From QHXW01 sp035280425 (GTDB taxonomy: Bacteria; Acidobacteriota; Terriglobia; Bryobacterales; Bryobacteraceae): a stretch of DNA of 64,000 bases. Location: assembly GCA_035280425.1 (NCBI GenBank), contig DATEFW010000007.1, forward strand, positions 1 through 64,000, in the 5' to 3' direction. Below the pieces are notes generated by a model. It worked only from the letters and a program-made list of their open reading frames with translations. It made no database searches and had not been told where the DNA came from. Shown one piece after another: positions 8,970 to 18,702 of this stretch (its first letter is position 1; every line of letters begins with the position of its first letter). The position numbers and the translations under genes are program-made.

Positions 8970-9986
8970 CTAGGTCACAAGTTTTTCGGCATTCCAACGC
9001 CGGAATTCGGTCTCGATGCGCTGGTTGATTTTGCCGCTGGAGAACTCGGCCGCCACGCGTATGGCGTTCTTGATGGCATTGGCGTTTGACCGGCCATGGC
9101 AGATAATGCACACGCCTTTGACACCCAGCAGCGGCGCGCCCCCGTACTCAGAGTAATCCACCCTGCGCTTGAATTCGGTGAACGCCGCCTTGGCCAGTAC
9201 GTAGCCGATCTTCCGCGTGAGCGTGGCTTCGAGCGATTCCTGCAGCATGTTCCGGATCATCTCGACCAGGCCTTCGCTCACCTTGAGCGCCACGTTGCCG
9301 ATGAATCCATCGCAGACAATCACGTCCGCTTTGCCGGTGTAAATATCGCGCCCTTCCACATTGCCGATGAATTGAAGCGGCAGCGACTTTAGCAGCGGCG
9401 TCGCCGCGCGCGTCACTTCATTGCCCTTGTGTTCTTCTTCGCCAATCGACAGCAGGCCCACACGCGGATTATCGCGCCGCAGGATCATGCGCGAATAAAT
9501 TTCGCCCATCACCGCGAATTGCGCCAGCATGTGCGGCGGGCAGTCCACGTTGGCGCCCACATCCACCATCACAACCGGCGAACCGCTGATCGTCGGAAAA
9601 ACTCCGGAAAGCGCCGGCCGGTCCACGCCCGGCACCATGCCCTGCACCATTTTCGCGGTGGCCATCACCGCGCCGGTATTCCCCGCCGAAACGAATCCCT
9701 GTGCGCATCCTTCTCGCACCAGCCGCGATGACACCCGCAGGGAGCTGTCGCGCTTCGAGCGCACCGCCCGCGCGGCGCTGTCGTTCATCGTGATCTGCTC
9801 ACTCGCGTGGCGGATTTCGATTGGCAGATCGCCCGGACGGTGGCTCGCCAGCTCTCGCCGGACCACGTCCTCGCGGCCCACCAGTATGACCCTGACCCCT
9901 AACTCTTTCGCCGCCCGAATTGCCCCTTCCACCTCCGGTTTCGGGGCGTGATCCCCGCCCATTGCATCGACGGCGATGGTTATCAT
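8970..9986 (-). CDS. plsX: Phosphate acyltransferase PlsX
   Basis: 338 residues, the usual length. The N-terminus ITIAVDAMGGDHAP is the PlsX hallmark. PlsX converts acyl-ACP to acyl-phosphate, the donor used by PlsY for the first step of phospholipid synthesis. Further conserved segments include SAGNTGAVMA and VDVGANVDC. It is preceded by rpmF (37 bases) and yceD, the classical yceD-rpmF-plsX order, which links ribosome production to lipid synthesis. A dsbD-like gene follows on the same strand, so these genes may be co-transcribed. Confidence 0.97.
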   Translation of the reverse strand: MITIAVDAMGGDHAPKPEVEGAIRAAKELGVRVILVGREDVVRRELASHRPGDLPIEIRHASEQITMNDSAARAVRSKRDSSLRVSSRLVREGCAQGFVSAGNTGAVMATAKMVQGMVPGVDRPALSGVFPTISGSPVVMVDVGANVDCPPHMLAQFAVMGEIYSRMILRRDNPRVGLLSIGEEEHKGNEVTRAATPLLKSLPLQFIGNVEGRDIYTGKADVIVCDGFIGNVALKVSEGLVEMIRNMLQESLEATLTRKIGYVLAKAAFTEFKRRVDYSEYGGAPLLGVKGVCIICHGRSNANAIKNAIRVAAEFSSGKINQRIETEFRRWNAEKLVT

Positions 9987-10023
9987 AGCGCGGGGTTGGC
10001 GAATTCAGGCCTGGGCGCCATGC

Positions 10024-10206
10024 TTATTCCTGCTCGACTTCGATCACTTCCCGGCCCTTATATTGGCCGCAATGCGGGCACGCACGGTGCGCCAGTTTCT
10101 GTTCGTGGCAATTCGGACACTCGGACAGCCCCGAGCGCTTCAACCGGTCATGCGCCCGGCGGTTGCCGCGGCGTGCGGCGGAGTGTCGTCTCTTAGGATT
10201 CGGCAT
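10024..10206 (-). CDS. rpmF: 50S ribosomal protein L32
   Basis: 60 residues, full length for L32. The basic N-terminus MPNPKRRHSAARRGNRRAHD is typical. Two Cys pairs (CPNC and CPHC, 13 residues apart) form the zinc-ribbon variant of this protein. It lies between yceD and plsX on the same strand. Confidence 0.97.
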   Translation of the reverse strand: MPNPKRRHSAARRGNRRAHDRLKRSGLSECPNCHEQKLAHRACPHCGQYKGREVIEVEQE

Positions 10207-10268
10207 TTTTGTACCTCAGAAATATTAACCGCGTCCGCGGCATTGTCAAGTTTACTGAATGCTTTCGT

Positions 10269-10787
10269 TCAAATGTTGCGCAGCGCGCTCCAGCGGTCGT
10301 CAGCCGGCTCGACCCGGCAGTCGCACGAAACCTCATTGCGATTCCTGCCGCAAACCGGGCAGATGCCCCGGCAATCCGGCGAGCAGACCCGCTGCATCGG
10401 AAGCAATAGCAGAATCTGCTCCCGCAGCACGTCTTCCAGTTCGATCCCCGCGCCTTCGTAAAAGCCCATCTCCGCTTCGCCCTCGTCGATTGCCTCTTCT
10501 TCATCGCCCGCCAGGGCGGCGCTCGGACGATAAAACAGATCGAAGCGCGAATCAATCGGGAACCGGGCCCGGCCGAGACAGCGGTCGCAATCCGACTCCA
10601 TCTCGACTTTCAAATGGCCTCGGATCCGTACTTCCCCGTCCGTATTCGCTAAAAGTTCGGCTATTCCGTCTGCGTGTAACGGTCCCGACTGCCGAACCTC
10701 GGCGCCCGAAAAATCGATCTCTCCCGCCTGGAAGGTTTCGTCAAAGCGCACCTTCCTGACTTCCATCTCCTTGATGCTAAGGAACAT
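10269..10787 (-). CDS. yceD: YceD/DUF177 family protein (rRNA accumulation)
   Basis: 172 residues. The family is required for normal 23S rRNA accumulation in several bacteria and nearly always precedes rpmF, as here (62 bases upstream). The central part has DRCLGRARFPIDS, and the C-terminus has the family's Cys-rich end (CSPDCRGICPVCG, then SCDC), likely a metal site. A good -10 element lies about 35 bases upstream, so this is the first gene of the yceD-rpmF-plsX operon. Confidence 0.88.
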   Translation of the reverse strand: MFLSIKEMEVRKVRFDETFQAGEIDFSGAEVRQSGPLHADGIAELLANTDGEVRIRGHLKVEMESDCDRCLGRARFPIDSRFDLFYRPSAALAGDEEEAIDEGEAEMGFYEGAGIELEDVLREQILLLLPMQRVCSPDCRGICPVCGRNRNEVSCDCRVEPADDRWSALRNI

Positions 10788-10818
10788 AACCTTGCCTGCC
10801 TGTGGCCGGGAAACTTTT

Positions 10819-10824
10819 ATTATA
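10819..10824 (-). promoter_or_regulatory. Candidate -10 element for yceD-rpmF-plsX
   Basis: The minus strand carries a perfect TATAAT here, which would place the transcription start about 25 bases before the yceD ATG. No good -35 box is visible at 16-18 bases upstream, so the call rests on the -10 alone. Confidence 0.45.
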
Positions 10825-10880
10825 GCGCGAGCCGCCGCAAAATCCCTCTAAGCTCGCGTGTTATCGTTAGATTGTCCTTT

Positions 10881-11189
10881 ATGGATTTCGAAAGAGCCGT
10901 CAACCACTTGCTCGATCTGCACGCCAGTGCGATAGAGCGCATGCATGTCGCCGAAGAGCGCATGGACCGCGCCGAAGCCCGCATGGATCGCACCGATCGC
11001 CAGATCTCCGGGCTTCAGAAACTCGTGAAAACCGGCATGCGGCTGATCGTACGCATCGAAAAACGCCAGATTCAGAACGAAGAGAGCCTCAACGCGCTGA
11101 TCGCCGCGCAGCTTCGCACCGACGCCAAAATCGACAGGCTTGCCAGTATCTGGCTCAAACGCCCACCCAACGGAAAAGGCAGCCGCTGA
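10881..11189 (+). CDS. Small coiled-coil protein of unknown function
   Basis: 102 residues from the ATG at 10881; a TTG three codons earlier is also possible. The sequence is almost entirely helical, with repeated MDRAEARMDR-type heptads at about 20-45 and further heptads to residue 95, predicting a coiled coil. There are no membrane segments and no catalytic motifs. Proteins of this kind with repeated M-D-R-x-E units are often annotated only as hypothetical. It is divergent from yceD and convergent with the aquaporin gene. Confidence 0.65.
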   Translation: MDFERAVNHLLDLHASAIERMHVAEERMDRAEARMDRTDRQISGLQKLVKTGMRLIVRIEKRQIQNEESLNALIAAQLRTDAKIDRLASIWLKRPPNGKGSR

Positions 11190-11199
11190 ATACGGGCTT

Positions 11200-11979
11200 C
11201 TATTTCGCCGGTTTCACTGGAGGTAAGAATCTCCGGATGCCGTAATCGTACGCCGCGGCCCCCAGAATGCCCCCCAGGATCGGCCCCACAATCGGAACCC
11301 AGAAAACCTTCTGGCCGTCGGTCAGCCCGTTGTTCTTGAAACCAGCCACCGCAGTGAACAGCCGTGGCCCGAAATCGCGCGCCGGATTGATCGCGTATCC
11401 ATGCATCCCTCCGAAGGAAACCCCGATCGCCACCACCACGGCCCCAATCATCACCGGCGTCAGATTCGCCCCCGGCGGCTGGTTGCGCTCGTCGATAATC
11501 GCCAGCACCAGCAGAACCAGCAGCGCCGTGCCGATCGTCTGATCGAGTAACCCGGCCGACGGAAACTCCGGAAACGCCGGGAAAGTCGTGAAAACACCGG
11601 CCGTGTGGTCCAGATTCGGATCGGCCGCATGAAACGCCGGGGCATAGTTCCAGTACACCAGGGCTGCCGCAATGAAGGCGCCGAGTACCTGCGCTCCAAT
11701 ATACGGCCCGACTTTTCTCCACGGGAAATCCCGATAAATCGCCAGCGCGATCGTCACCGCCGGATTGATGTGCGCTCCGGAAATTCGCCCGGCGATATAG
11801 CAGCCCATCGTCACCCCCAGGCCCCAGCCGATAGTAATGTTCGTAAAGCCGCCGTGGACCACCTCGCCCGGAACTCCAGTGCCGAACAGCACTACCATCG
11901 CAACCACACCGTCGCCAAAAAGAATCAGGACCAGCGTGCCGAAAAATTCGGCGATCAATTCGGGAAGCATGTCTCTCAT
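11200..11979 (-). CDS. Aquaporin / glycerol facilitator (MIP family)
   Basis: About 259 residues from the ATG at 11979; a GTG at 12000 would add seven. Six membrane helices are visible. The two pore loops carry SGAHINPAVT in the first half and GYAINPARDFGPR in the second. The Asp after the second NPAR is the signature of aquaglyceroporins rather than strict water channels, so glycerol or another small neutral solute is a likely substrate. No glycerol kinase gene is next to it. Confidence 0.93.
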   Translation of the reverse strand: MRDMLPELIAEFFGTLVLILFGDGVVAMVVLFGTGVPGEVVHGGFTNITIGWGLGVTMGCYIAGRISGAHINPAVTIALAIYRDFPWRKVGPYIGAQVLGAFIAAALVYWNYAPAFHAADPNLDHTAGVFTTFPAFPEFPSAGLLDQTIGTALLVLLVLAIIDERNQPPGANLTPVMIGAVVVAIGVSFGGMHGYAINPARDFGPRLFTAVAGFKNNGLTDGQKVFWVPIVGPILGGILGAAAYDYGIRRFLPPVKPAK

Positions 11980-12262
11980 AGGCAGCCGGAATTCTATCAC
12001 GCGCAGCCCGCGGCGTAACGGCTTTCCCGGCCCCGGCTGGGGAGCAGCCCGCCATCAAGGTTCGCGAGGCCGGGCCGCCCATAACTGGCATGCGCCGCAG
12101 GAGCCGGCGCACTGAAACAGCCGAAAAAACGCATATTCATGCTCTTTTGGACCTCCTGGCGAAGCCCTATACTGCCGCAACCGTCATGTTTGTTGAGGAT
12201 TTGGCGCACTTTGGTTCCTCGGTTGGAAACATCGGAAACATTCAAAAGGGAGGGCTTTAGAA

Positions 12263-12982
12263 GTGAGGATCTCGAGACTTCGTGCAATGACGTATCTGGC
12301 CGCGATCGGGCTTTGGGCGGGTATGGGCGTGACCAGGGCACACGCCGACGGGCTTTTTGGGCCCGTCTTGCCCTATACGGCCCCCAGCGATAGCCCCTTT
12401 AGTTCGATGAGTTTCTCATCGTTTAAGTTGATCAAGATGACGGATTTGCTGGATGGGACGTTCTCGGTGCCCGGCGTGAATGCCGTCGGAGATGGTCTAG
12501 CAGTCATAGGTCCGGGATCTCTGGTTGATTCGGTAGATGGAGGGAACCTCGGACATTCCTTGTTCGCGGACCCCGGCGCCGATGGCATTACATTTACTTT
12601 CGATGCCGCCGTGCTGGGCTCCCTGCCCACTGCTGCCGGCATCGCCTGGACCGACGGCGACTTCGTGATTCACTTCTCTGCCATCGACGCCAACGGAAAT
12701 CCGATAGGACCGACCATCAATGACACATCCGGTTGTGACTTCAGCACTTGCGGTGACGGCAAACCGAAAAACTATCGGTTCTTCGGAGCGATCGATTCAA
12801 TAGGAATCAAATCCATCACCATCTCCAATGATTTCGGCGGCATTGAGGTGGATCATCTGCAGTTTGGTGTGCTCGCGCCGAATGGGACCGTACCCGAGCC
12901 AAGCACCTTGCTGCTGCTCGGCACGGGCCTGGTCGCGGTCGCCGGCAGGCTGAAACGAAAAGGGCTACTGAACCGCTCCTAG
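12263..12982 (+). CDS. PEP-CTERM sorting domain exported protein
   Basis: 239 residues from a GTG preceded by GGGAGGG eight bases upstream. An N-terminal signal peptide ends near THAHA-like residues (about 25-30). The C-terminus has the PEP-CTERM layout: VPEPSTLLLLGTGLVAVAG followed by a basic tail (RLKRKG). This anchors and sorts the protein by the exosortase route for surface or exopolysaccharide-associated export. The 170-residue body has no recognised catalytic motif. No exosortase gene is in the window. Function beyond surface localisation is unknown. Confidence 0.88.
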   Translation: MRISRLRAMTYLAAIGLWAGMGVTRAHADGLFGPVLPYTAPSDSPFSSMSFSSFKLIKMTDLLDGTFSVPGVNAVGDGLAVIGPGSLVDSVDGGNLGHSLFADPGADGITFTFDAAVLGSLPTAAGIAWTDGDFVIHFSAIDANGNPIGPTINDTSGCDFSTCGDGKPKNYRFFGAIDSIGIKSITISNDFGGIEVDHLQFGVLAPNGTVPEPSTLLLLGTGLVAVAGRLKRKGLLNRS

Positions 12983-13124
12983 TGCCCACTCCGAAGGCCG
13001 GTCCCGGTGTGGTGTAAAGCGGCATCGTCTCGTCACGATCCCGCTGAAGCTCTCGCCGGGGAGCAACCCGGTCCAGGCTTGTCACGCGGGGTGCGCACTC
13101 GCGCCCAAGCTTTCCGAATTTGGG

Positions 13125-14612
13125 CTACGTGCGGCTCGTCCGTTCCAGGCCTCCGCCCGTGCGATCTGGCACGGAGCTTGCGGAGCGGGACGAAGCGCCG
13201 ACCATCTCGTTCAACCTGACTACTACGTCGCTCATACTGACGGCCTGGGCATTCAATTCCTCACTGGCTGAGGCGCTCTGTTCGGCGCTGGCGGCGGTCT
13301 TTTGCGTGACTTGCTCCATCTGGGCGATCGCCTTGGCGATCTGCTCGATGCCACGGGATTGCTCCTCGCTACCGAGGTTGACCTCATCGACCAGGGTCTT
13401 CACTTGCGTGACATTGTCGGTGATGTCATGGATGGCTTTTGCCACTAAATCGAGCTTGCTCTTGCCGTCATTGGAATTCGTGATCGATTCCTCGATCAGC
13501 CCGGTCGTATCTTTGGCCGCCTGGGCGCAGCGCTGTGCCAGATTGCGAACTTCATCCGCGACCACCGCAAAGCCCATGCCGGCTTCGCCGGCGCGCGCGG
13601 CTTCCACGGCCGCATTCAGCGCCAGTATATTGGTCTGAAACGAGATTTCATCGATCACCTTGATGATCTTGGCGATCTTGTCGCTCGAAGTATTGATCTC
13701 CTGCATGGAGCCGACCATCTGTTCCAGATTGTGGTTGGCCGCCATGACTAGCTCGGAGGCGTTTTTCATGAGCGTGGCCGCGGAGCGCGAATTTTCCGCA
13801 TTCTTGCGCGTCATCGACGTGATTTCTTCCGTAGATGCGGAGGTTTGCTCGAGCGAAGCAGCCTGTTCGGAAGCGCCCTGCGCCAGCGATTGGCTGGACG
13901 CGGATACCTGACCGGACGCGCTCGATACCTGTTCGGCACCCTCACGCAGTTCAGTGGCGGCCTGGCACAATGCGCGGTTGGTCGCGCGAATCAAAAAGAA
14001 GGCCAGCGCAATCCCGACGGCGATGGCAGCTCCCACCATGATCGCAACCCACAGCTTGCCCTGGGCGATCGATTCCGCGGCCAGCGACATTCTCTGGTCC
14101 GTTTCCTTCCGATTGAAATCATCCATGGCAGCCAGCACCCTGCTTTGCTCTTCGATAACCGGCAGCAGCTCCGACTTCAAAACGCTCGCCACCTCGGCCT
14201 GCTTGCCCTGCGCGCCTAGAGTGATCATCTTCTCCCAAGTGCGTAGGTATCGTTGCTCAACCGTTTTCAACTTTTCGAAATTGGCTTTGTCTTCGGGATC
14301 GGTTACCCCCGGGGCATACTTTTTCATCTCCGCCTGCAGCTTGGCCCCCAGCTCCGCAACCCTCGTTTCAATCGCCGAGCGCTCCTGGGCTGTGCTGGCC
14401 GACAGATAGAGCGAAGCTTGCGTTCGCAGGTCTTTTGCTGCGCCGTTGATCTCCGCCAGCCCGATGATGCAGGGCAAGGAATCCGCGGTTACCATTTCCA
14501 CCGCCCCGGCGGTTCGCGCCCCTGTGATCAGGGAAACCGCACCTTGCACCGCCGCCAGACAAAGGATGCAACCGCAGACCAGCGCAATTTTCTTCCCAAC
14601 AGTCAAGTTCAT
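13125..14612 (-). CDS. Methyl-accepting chemotaxis protein
   Basis: 495 residues. Membrane segment 1 at about 8-30, a periplasmic four-helix-bundle ligand domain to about 185, and membrane segment 2 at about 188-210 (AIMVGAAIAVGIALAFFL). A long cytoplasmic signalling coiled coil follows, with the CheA/CheW-binding tip DEVRNLAQRCAQAAKDT. There is little room for a normal HAMP domain between membrane segment 2 and the signalling helices. No CheB/CheR-binding pentapeptide is seen at the C-terminus. No other chemotaxis gene is nearby, so this is an orphan receptor. Confidence 0.94.
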   Translation of the reverse strand: MNLTVGKKIALVCGCILCLAAVQGAVSLITGARTAGAVEMVTADSLPCIIGLAEINGAAKDLRTQASLYLSASTAQERSAIETRVAELGAKLQAEMKKYAPGVTDPEDKANFEKLKTVEQRYLRTWEKMITLGAQGKQAEVASVLKSELLPVIEEQSRVLAAMDDFNRKETDQRMSLAAESIAQGKLWVAIMVGAAIAVGIALAFFLIRATNRALCQAATELREGAEQVSSASGQVSASSQSLAQGASEQAASLEQTSASTEEITSMTRKNAENSRSAATLMKNASELVMAANHNLEQMVGSMQEINTSSDKIAKIIKVIDEISFQTNILALNAAVEAARAGEAGMGFAVVADEVRNLAQRCAQAAKDTTGLIEESITNSNDGKSKLDLVAKAIHDITDNVTQVKTLVDEVNLGSEEQSRGIEQIAKAIAQMEQVTQKTAASAEQSASASEELNAQAVSMSDVVVRLNEMVGASSRSASSVPDRTGGGLERTSRT

Positions 14613-14945
14613 CGTTGAATCTCTCTTTCATGTCTCGGGCTTGTGTTAGGAGGGATTCCGGAATCCGTCTGGCCGCTCCGCCGAGATCTAACCAGGTGCC
14701 TAGTCGCCCGAGGACGTCGGAGACAGTCACCTGAATCATGGATCGGCTGGCCGACAAGAAAGCCTTAGGGCTGGGCTGGGCAGAAAAAATCAAGAAACCG
14801 CCGCAGGCGCCGAAAAGATAACCAGGGACTACCCCGGGAAGTCCTGACGGCTCGCACTCCTTAAATTTTCCGGGGATGCCGCCGGCCTCGAAATATGCAG
14901 GCCGCGCTCTCGAATTCGCTTAGAACAACGGTAAGGGAGGAACTG
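14613..14945. other. Intergenic region between divergent genes
   Basis: 333 bases between the chemoreceptor start and the next plus-strand gene. I see no convincing promoter pair, RNA gene or reading frame. The only clear signal is the GGGAGGA ribosome binding site at its right end, which fixes the start of the next gene. Confidence 0.6.
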
Positions 14946-15809
14946 ATGATCGTAACTCGAAATCGCATCCGACGCGGCTGCCGGCCGTATCAATTGCTGA
15001 TGAGCCTTGCGATTTTATGTGCTGCCGCCGCCGCCCAGGATGCCGGATCGCAACCCGCCATTCAGGACAACAGCTTTCTGGTCGAGGAGGCCTACAATCA
15101 GGAACGTGGAGTGGTCCAGCACATCAACACGTTCTCCCGTCTGTGGAACAGCAAGGATTGGGTTTATACCTTCACCCAAGAGTGGCCTATGCCTTGGGAG
15201 GCCCGCCATCAATTGAGCTATACCTTGATCGCCGCCCATGCCGGAGCATTTAGCGGCTCGGGCGCCGGTTTAGGCGATTTGATCCTCAACTATCGCTATC
15301 AGTTGGTGGGAAACGGAGAGGCGCGGACGGCCTTCTCGCCGCGCTTGAGCGTGCTCATCCCCACCGGCGATGAGGCTCATGGCCGCGGCTTCGGGGCAAA
15401 AGGGATGCAGGCCAATCTCCCATTGAGCGTGGTCCTCAACTCACGGCTGGTCAGCCACTGGAATGCCGGCGCCACGTTTGTGGCACAGGCTCACAACGCC
15501 ATGCACCAGCGCGCCGATTCGCTCGGTTACAATCTGGGGCAAAGCTTGATCTGGCTGGCTCATCCCCGCTTCAATGTCCTGCTGGAAACGGTGTATGCCA
15601 GCGCTCAGTCGGTCGTCGCCCCGGATCAGACCGAATGGACCCGGTCGTTGTACCTCAGTCCTGGAATTCGCTGGGCGTACAATTTCAAGAACGGCTTGCA
15701 AATCGTGCCCGGAATCGGTGTTCCGATCGGCGCCGGCCCTAGTGCCGGCGAACGCGGCGTGTTTCTCTATCTCAGCTTCGAACACCCCTTCGGGGAGCGC
15801 GCCAAGTAG
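14946..15809 (+). CDS. Probable outer-membrane beta-barrel protein (MetA-type transporter-like)
   Basis: 287 residues from the ATG at 14946, chosen because GGGAGGA lies just upstream; an earlier in-frame ATG at 14895 has no such site. A signal peptide (SLAILCAAAAAQ) is followed by alternating polar/aromatic strands such as FNVLLETVYAS and LYLSPGIRWAYNF, and the chain ends near FLYLSFEHPF. This is the pattern of the phenol MetA-degradation type barrel family. The substrate is unknown. It is convergent with the HIT gene. Confidence 0.6.
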   Translation: MIVTRNRIRRGCRPYQLLMSLAILCAAAAAQDAGSQPAIQDNSFLVEEAYNQERGVVQHINTFSRLWNSKDWVYTFTQEWPMPWEARHQLSYTLIAAHAGAFSGSGAGLGDLILNYRYQLVGNGEARTAFSPRLSVLIPTGDEAHGRGFGAKGMQANLPLSVVLNSRLVSHWNAGATFVAQAHNAMHQRADSLGYNLGQSLIWLAHPRFNVLLETVYASAQSVVAPDQTEWTRSLYLSPGIRWAYNFKNGLQIVPGIGVPIGAGPSAGERGVFLYLSFEHPFGERAK

Positions 15810-15846
15810 AGCTCTTGGCTTCCGCCTGCAAGCAAGCCCTCTGTGA

Positions 15847-16332
15847 TTAACCCTGCCACGACAGCTTCGCCAGCTTCTCGTATGTCGCCGGCAGTTCCTC
15901 CGGCAGTACGCGTGTTTCCCCCACCGTGGTCATGAAGTTCGCGTCCGCCGTCCATCGTGGCAGCACGTGCAGATGAATGTGACCCGCGATCCCCGCCCCC
16001 GCCGACGCCCCGATGTTCATCCCGATATTGAAACCTTCCGGACGGTAAGCCGTCCGCAAGTTCGTCTCGGCACGCTGCGCCAGCTGCATCATTTCCGCGA
16101 GCGTTTCGGCCGGCGCTCTCTCCATGGTCGCCACGTGTTCGTAAGGCGCGATCATCAAATGCCCGCTCGTATACGGGTATAAATTCAACAAAACAAAATT
16201 CAACTTCCCGCGATAAACCACGTAATTTTCAGGATCTTTATTTTCTGACGCCTTGATGCAGAAGATGCATCCGCCGGTTGGCTCGGCTTGCGTGACGTAG
16301 CGGTAACGCCATGGGCTCCAAAGATAGTCCAT
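15847..16332 (-). CDS. HIT family nucleotide hydrolase
   Basis: 161 residues. The histidine triad HIHLHV is at H118, H120 and H122, and a zinc-type C22-x2-C25 pair (GCIFC) is at the N-terminus, the layout of bacterial Ap4A phosphorylase/hydrolase-like HIT proteins. They cleave nucleoside phosphate bonds in small nucleotides. It begins 9 bases after the IHF/HU stop and is probably cotranscribed with it. Confidence 0.93.
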   Translation of the reverse strand: MDYLWSPWRYRYVTQAEPTGGCIFCIKASENKDPENYVVYRGKLNFVLLNLYPYTSGHLMIAPYEHVATMERAPAETLAEMMQLAQRAETNLRTAYRPEGFNIGMNIGASAGAGIAGHIHLHVLPRWTADANFMTTVGETRVLPEELPATYEKLAKLSWQG

Positions 16333-16341
16333 GGCTTTTTA

Positions 16342-16671
16342 CTACTGGGTCTGAGGCTGCTTTTCGGCGGGAGCCGCGGACGGAGCCCCGGTGCCCGAGT
16401 TATTCACCACGTCCTTAAGTTCTTTGCTGGGTTTGAAATAGGGGATCTTTTTGGCCGGCACCTCGACTCGGGTTCCGGTCTTTGGGTTGCGCCCGATGCG
16501 AGGCTGCCGCTGGCGCGTGCGGAAGCTGCCGAAGCCGCGGATCTCGATCTTGTCGCCGCTGCGTAAGGCCTTTACGATGCTGTCGAAGATGGACTCGACG
16601 ATGACCTCGGATTCCTTTCGCGTCATTTCCACCACGCGCGAGACCTCTTCAATCAGATCCGCCTTGGTCAT
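16342..16671 (-). CDS. HU/IHF family DNA-binding protein (IHF beta-like)
   Basis: 109 residues. The fold signature GFGSFRTRQRQPRIGRNPKTG with the beta-arm is clear, and the N-terminus MTKADLIEEVS is typical of IHF-beta/HU. About 15 extra residues rich in Pro, Ala and Gln follow the domain. The position downstream of rpsA recalls the rpsA-ihfB pairing of many bacteria. IHF is also the usual DNA-bending partner of sigma-54 promoters, several of which are proposed in this window. Confidence 0.93.
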   Translation of the reverse strand: MTKADLIEEVSRVVEMTRKESEVIVESIFDSIVKALRSGDKIEIRGFGSFRTRQRQPRIGRNPKTGTRVEVPAKKIPYFKPSKELKDVVNNSGTGAPSAAPAEKQPQTQ

Positions 16672-16816
16672 TTTGCCTCCTTCTAAACTCTAAAAACTAA
16701 TGTTCTCTCAATAGATTAGGTCCCGCAACAGTATCGCGTGAGCTGCCTACGAATTGCAACTTGCCGCTGGTGGCCGGCAGCACAACCCAACTTTTGCCGA
16801 CCGGCCCCAGCGGTAG

Positions 16817-18535
16817 TTAAGTCTTTTTTTCCTTACCGGTTACAACTTCTTCGATGGTTGTCGTGGCGGCCGCCGCCTGGCGTTGATAATCTTCCAGGCG
16901 CGCCCGCTCTTCGTCCTCGGTGACGGCCTTCAGGCTTAACCCGATCTTCTTCTCCGGTTCGCTCATCTTAATGATTTTAAAGTCATATTCCTGACCGACC
17001 GAGATCGGCACATCATCCGATTTCCGCCCCGAATACCCGGGCACTTCCGAGAAGTGGCACAACCCCTCGACCCCCTCCGCCAGTTCAATGAATGCCCCAA
17101 ACCCCGCCAGCCGGCAGACCCGGCCATGCACCATATCGCCCACGTGATGCGTTTGAAAGTACCGCTCCCAGGCATCCGGCTGCAACTGCTTGATCCCCAG
17201 CGATAACCGGTGCTGCTTGGCATCGATCGCCAGAATCACCGCTTGCACTACCTGCCCTTTCTTCAGAACTTCCGAAGGATGCTTTACGCGCTTGGTCCAG
17301 GAGAGATCCGAAACATGCACCAGCCCGTCGATGCCTTCCTCGATCTCCACGAACGCGCCGAAATCCGTCATGTTCCGGACTCGCCCCTCCACCACCGAGC
17401 CGACACTGTAGCGGTCTTCGATAGTCGTCCACGGATTGGGCTCGAGTTGCTTGAGGCCGAGCGAAATCCGCCGCTCTTTCTGGTGAACTTCCAGCACGAC
17501 GGCTTCGACCTGGTCGCCCGCGCTGACGACCTTCGCCGGGTGCTTCATCCGCCGCGACCAGGTCATTTCTGTGACATGGATCAGGCCTTCGACGCCCGGC
17601 TCGAGCTCGACGAACGCGCCGTAATCCGTTACGTTCACCACGCGCCCCACGATCCGGCTGCCCACCGGATATCGCGACGCCACTCCCTCCCACGGATCCG
17701 GCGCGATCTGTTTCATCCCGAGTGAAACCCGCTCGCGGCTGCGGTCGAACTTCAAAACTTTGACCGTAACTTCATCGCCTGGATGCACCACTTCCGAAGG
17801 ATGTCCGACGCGCCCGTAAGACATGTCCGTCACGTGCAGCAGGCCGTCAATGCCGCCCAGATCAATGAACGCCCCGTAATCGGTAAGATTTTTCACCACG
17901 CCGGTGACGACCGCGCCTTCCTCCAGATGCTCTAGGGTAACGCTCTTGCGTTCCGCCGATTCCTGTTCGACCGCCAGCTTGCGGGAAACCACCACGTTTC
18001 CGCGCCGCCGGTTCAATTTGATGATCTTGACCGGAATATCCTGCCCGACGAAACCTTCGAGATTGCGCACCGGCCGCGGATCGACCTGCGAGCCGGGCAT
18101 AAAACTCTTGACCCCGACATCCACCGAGAGCCCGCCCTTGACGCGGCCGAGCACACGCCCCGAGATAATGAGCTGCTCCTGAAACGCTTTTTCCAGATTC
18201 TCCCAGACACGCAGCCGTGCGGCCTTGGCGTGGGAAAGCAGGATATAACCTTCGACCTCCTCGCCGTGATCGATCATGACATCGACCACATCGCCGGGCT
18301 GCACCTGAATCTCGCCCTCGGGAGTGCGGAATTGCTCGATCGGGACCAGGCCTTCGGATTTGTATCCGAAGTCGATGATCGCTTCCTGGCTGGTGACTTT
18401 GAGGACTCTGCCTTCGAGTATTTCGCCTTCAGCCGGCGGAACGAAGTGGCTGTAGTCGTCGATCAGGTCTTCGTACTCGTCCGGATTCGTCCGAACGGGT
18501 TGATCCGCCTTCCCGCTGTTCTGATCGACGGCCAT
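16817..18535 (-). CDS. rpsA: 30S ribosomal protein S1
   Basis: 572 residues with six S1 RNA-binding repeats, at about 36-105, 122-187, 208-276, 293-363, 380-450 and 467-540. The later repeats share the pattern VTDYGAFVELEPGVEGLIHVTEM-like. S1 brings mRNA to the ribosome and is essential in Gram-negative bacteria. The N-terminus is Asp-rich, and the C-terminus carries Thr- and Lys-rich residues (TTIEEVVTGKEKKT). A strong promoter and a leader of about 160 bases lie upstream, consistent with autogenous control. Confidence 0.96.
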   Translation of the reverse strand: MAVDQNSGKADQPVRTNPDEYEDLIDDYSHFVPPAEGEILEGRVLKVTSQEAIIDFGYKSEGLVPIEQFRTPEGEIQVQPGDVVDVMIDHGEEVEGYILLSHAKAARLRVWENLEKAFQEQLIISGRVLGRVKGGLSVDVGVKSFMPGSQVDPRPVRNLEGFVGQDIPVKIIKLNRRRGNVVVSRKLAVEQESAERKSVTLEHLEEGAVVTGVVKNLTDYGAFIDLGGIDGLLHVTDMSYGRVGHPSEVVHPGDEVTVKVLKFDRSRERVSLGMKQIAPDPWEGVASRYPVGSRIVGRVVNVTDYGAFVELEPGVEGLIHVTEMTWSRRMKHPAKVVSAGDQVEAVVLEVHQKERRISLGLKQLEPNPWTTIEDRYSVGSVVEGRVRNMTDFGAFVEIEEGIDGLVHVSDLSWTKRVKHPSEVLKKGQVVQAVILAIDAKQHRLSLGIKQLQPDAWERYFQTHHVGDMVHGRVCRLAGFGAFIELAEGVEGLCHFSEVPGYSGRKSDDVPISVGQEYDFKIIKMSEPEKKIGLSLKAVTEDEERARLEDYQRQAAAATTTIEEVVTGKEKKT

Positions 18536-18702
18536 GGCCCAATCTCTCGACAGTCACTGATTCTTTTGGTTCGCGAAAACACTCGTCGCGCCGTGAGTCA
18601 ATGCAACAGGAAAGTGAAGACGAAGCTCCGGGTGAGAGCCTGTCCAGCCGTAATCGCTGCGCCTCGCCACTGACAAACCAATAATAATCAGTATGTTAAC
18701 AG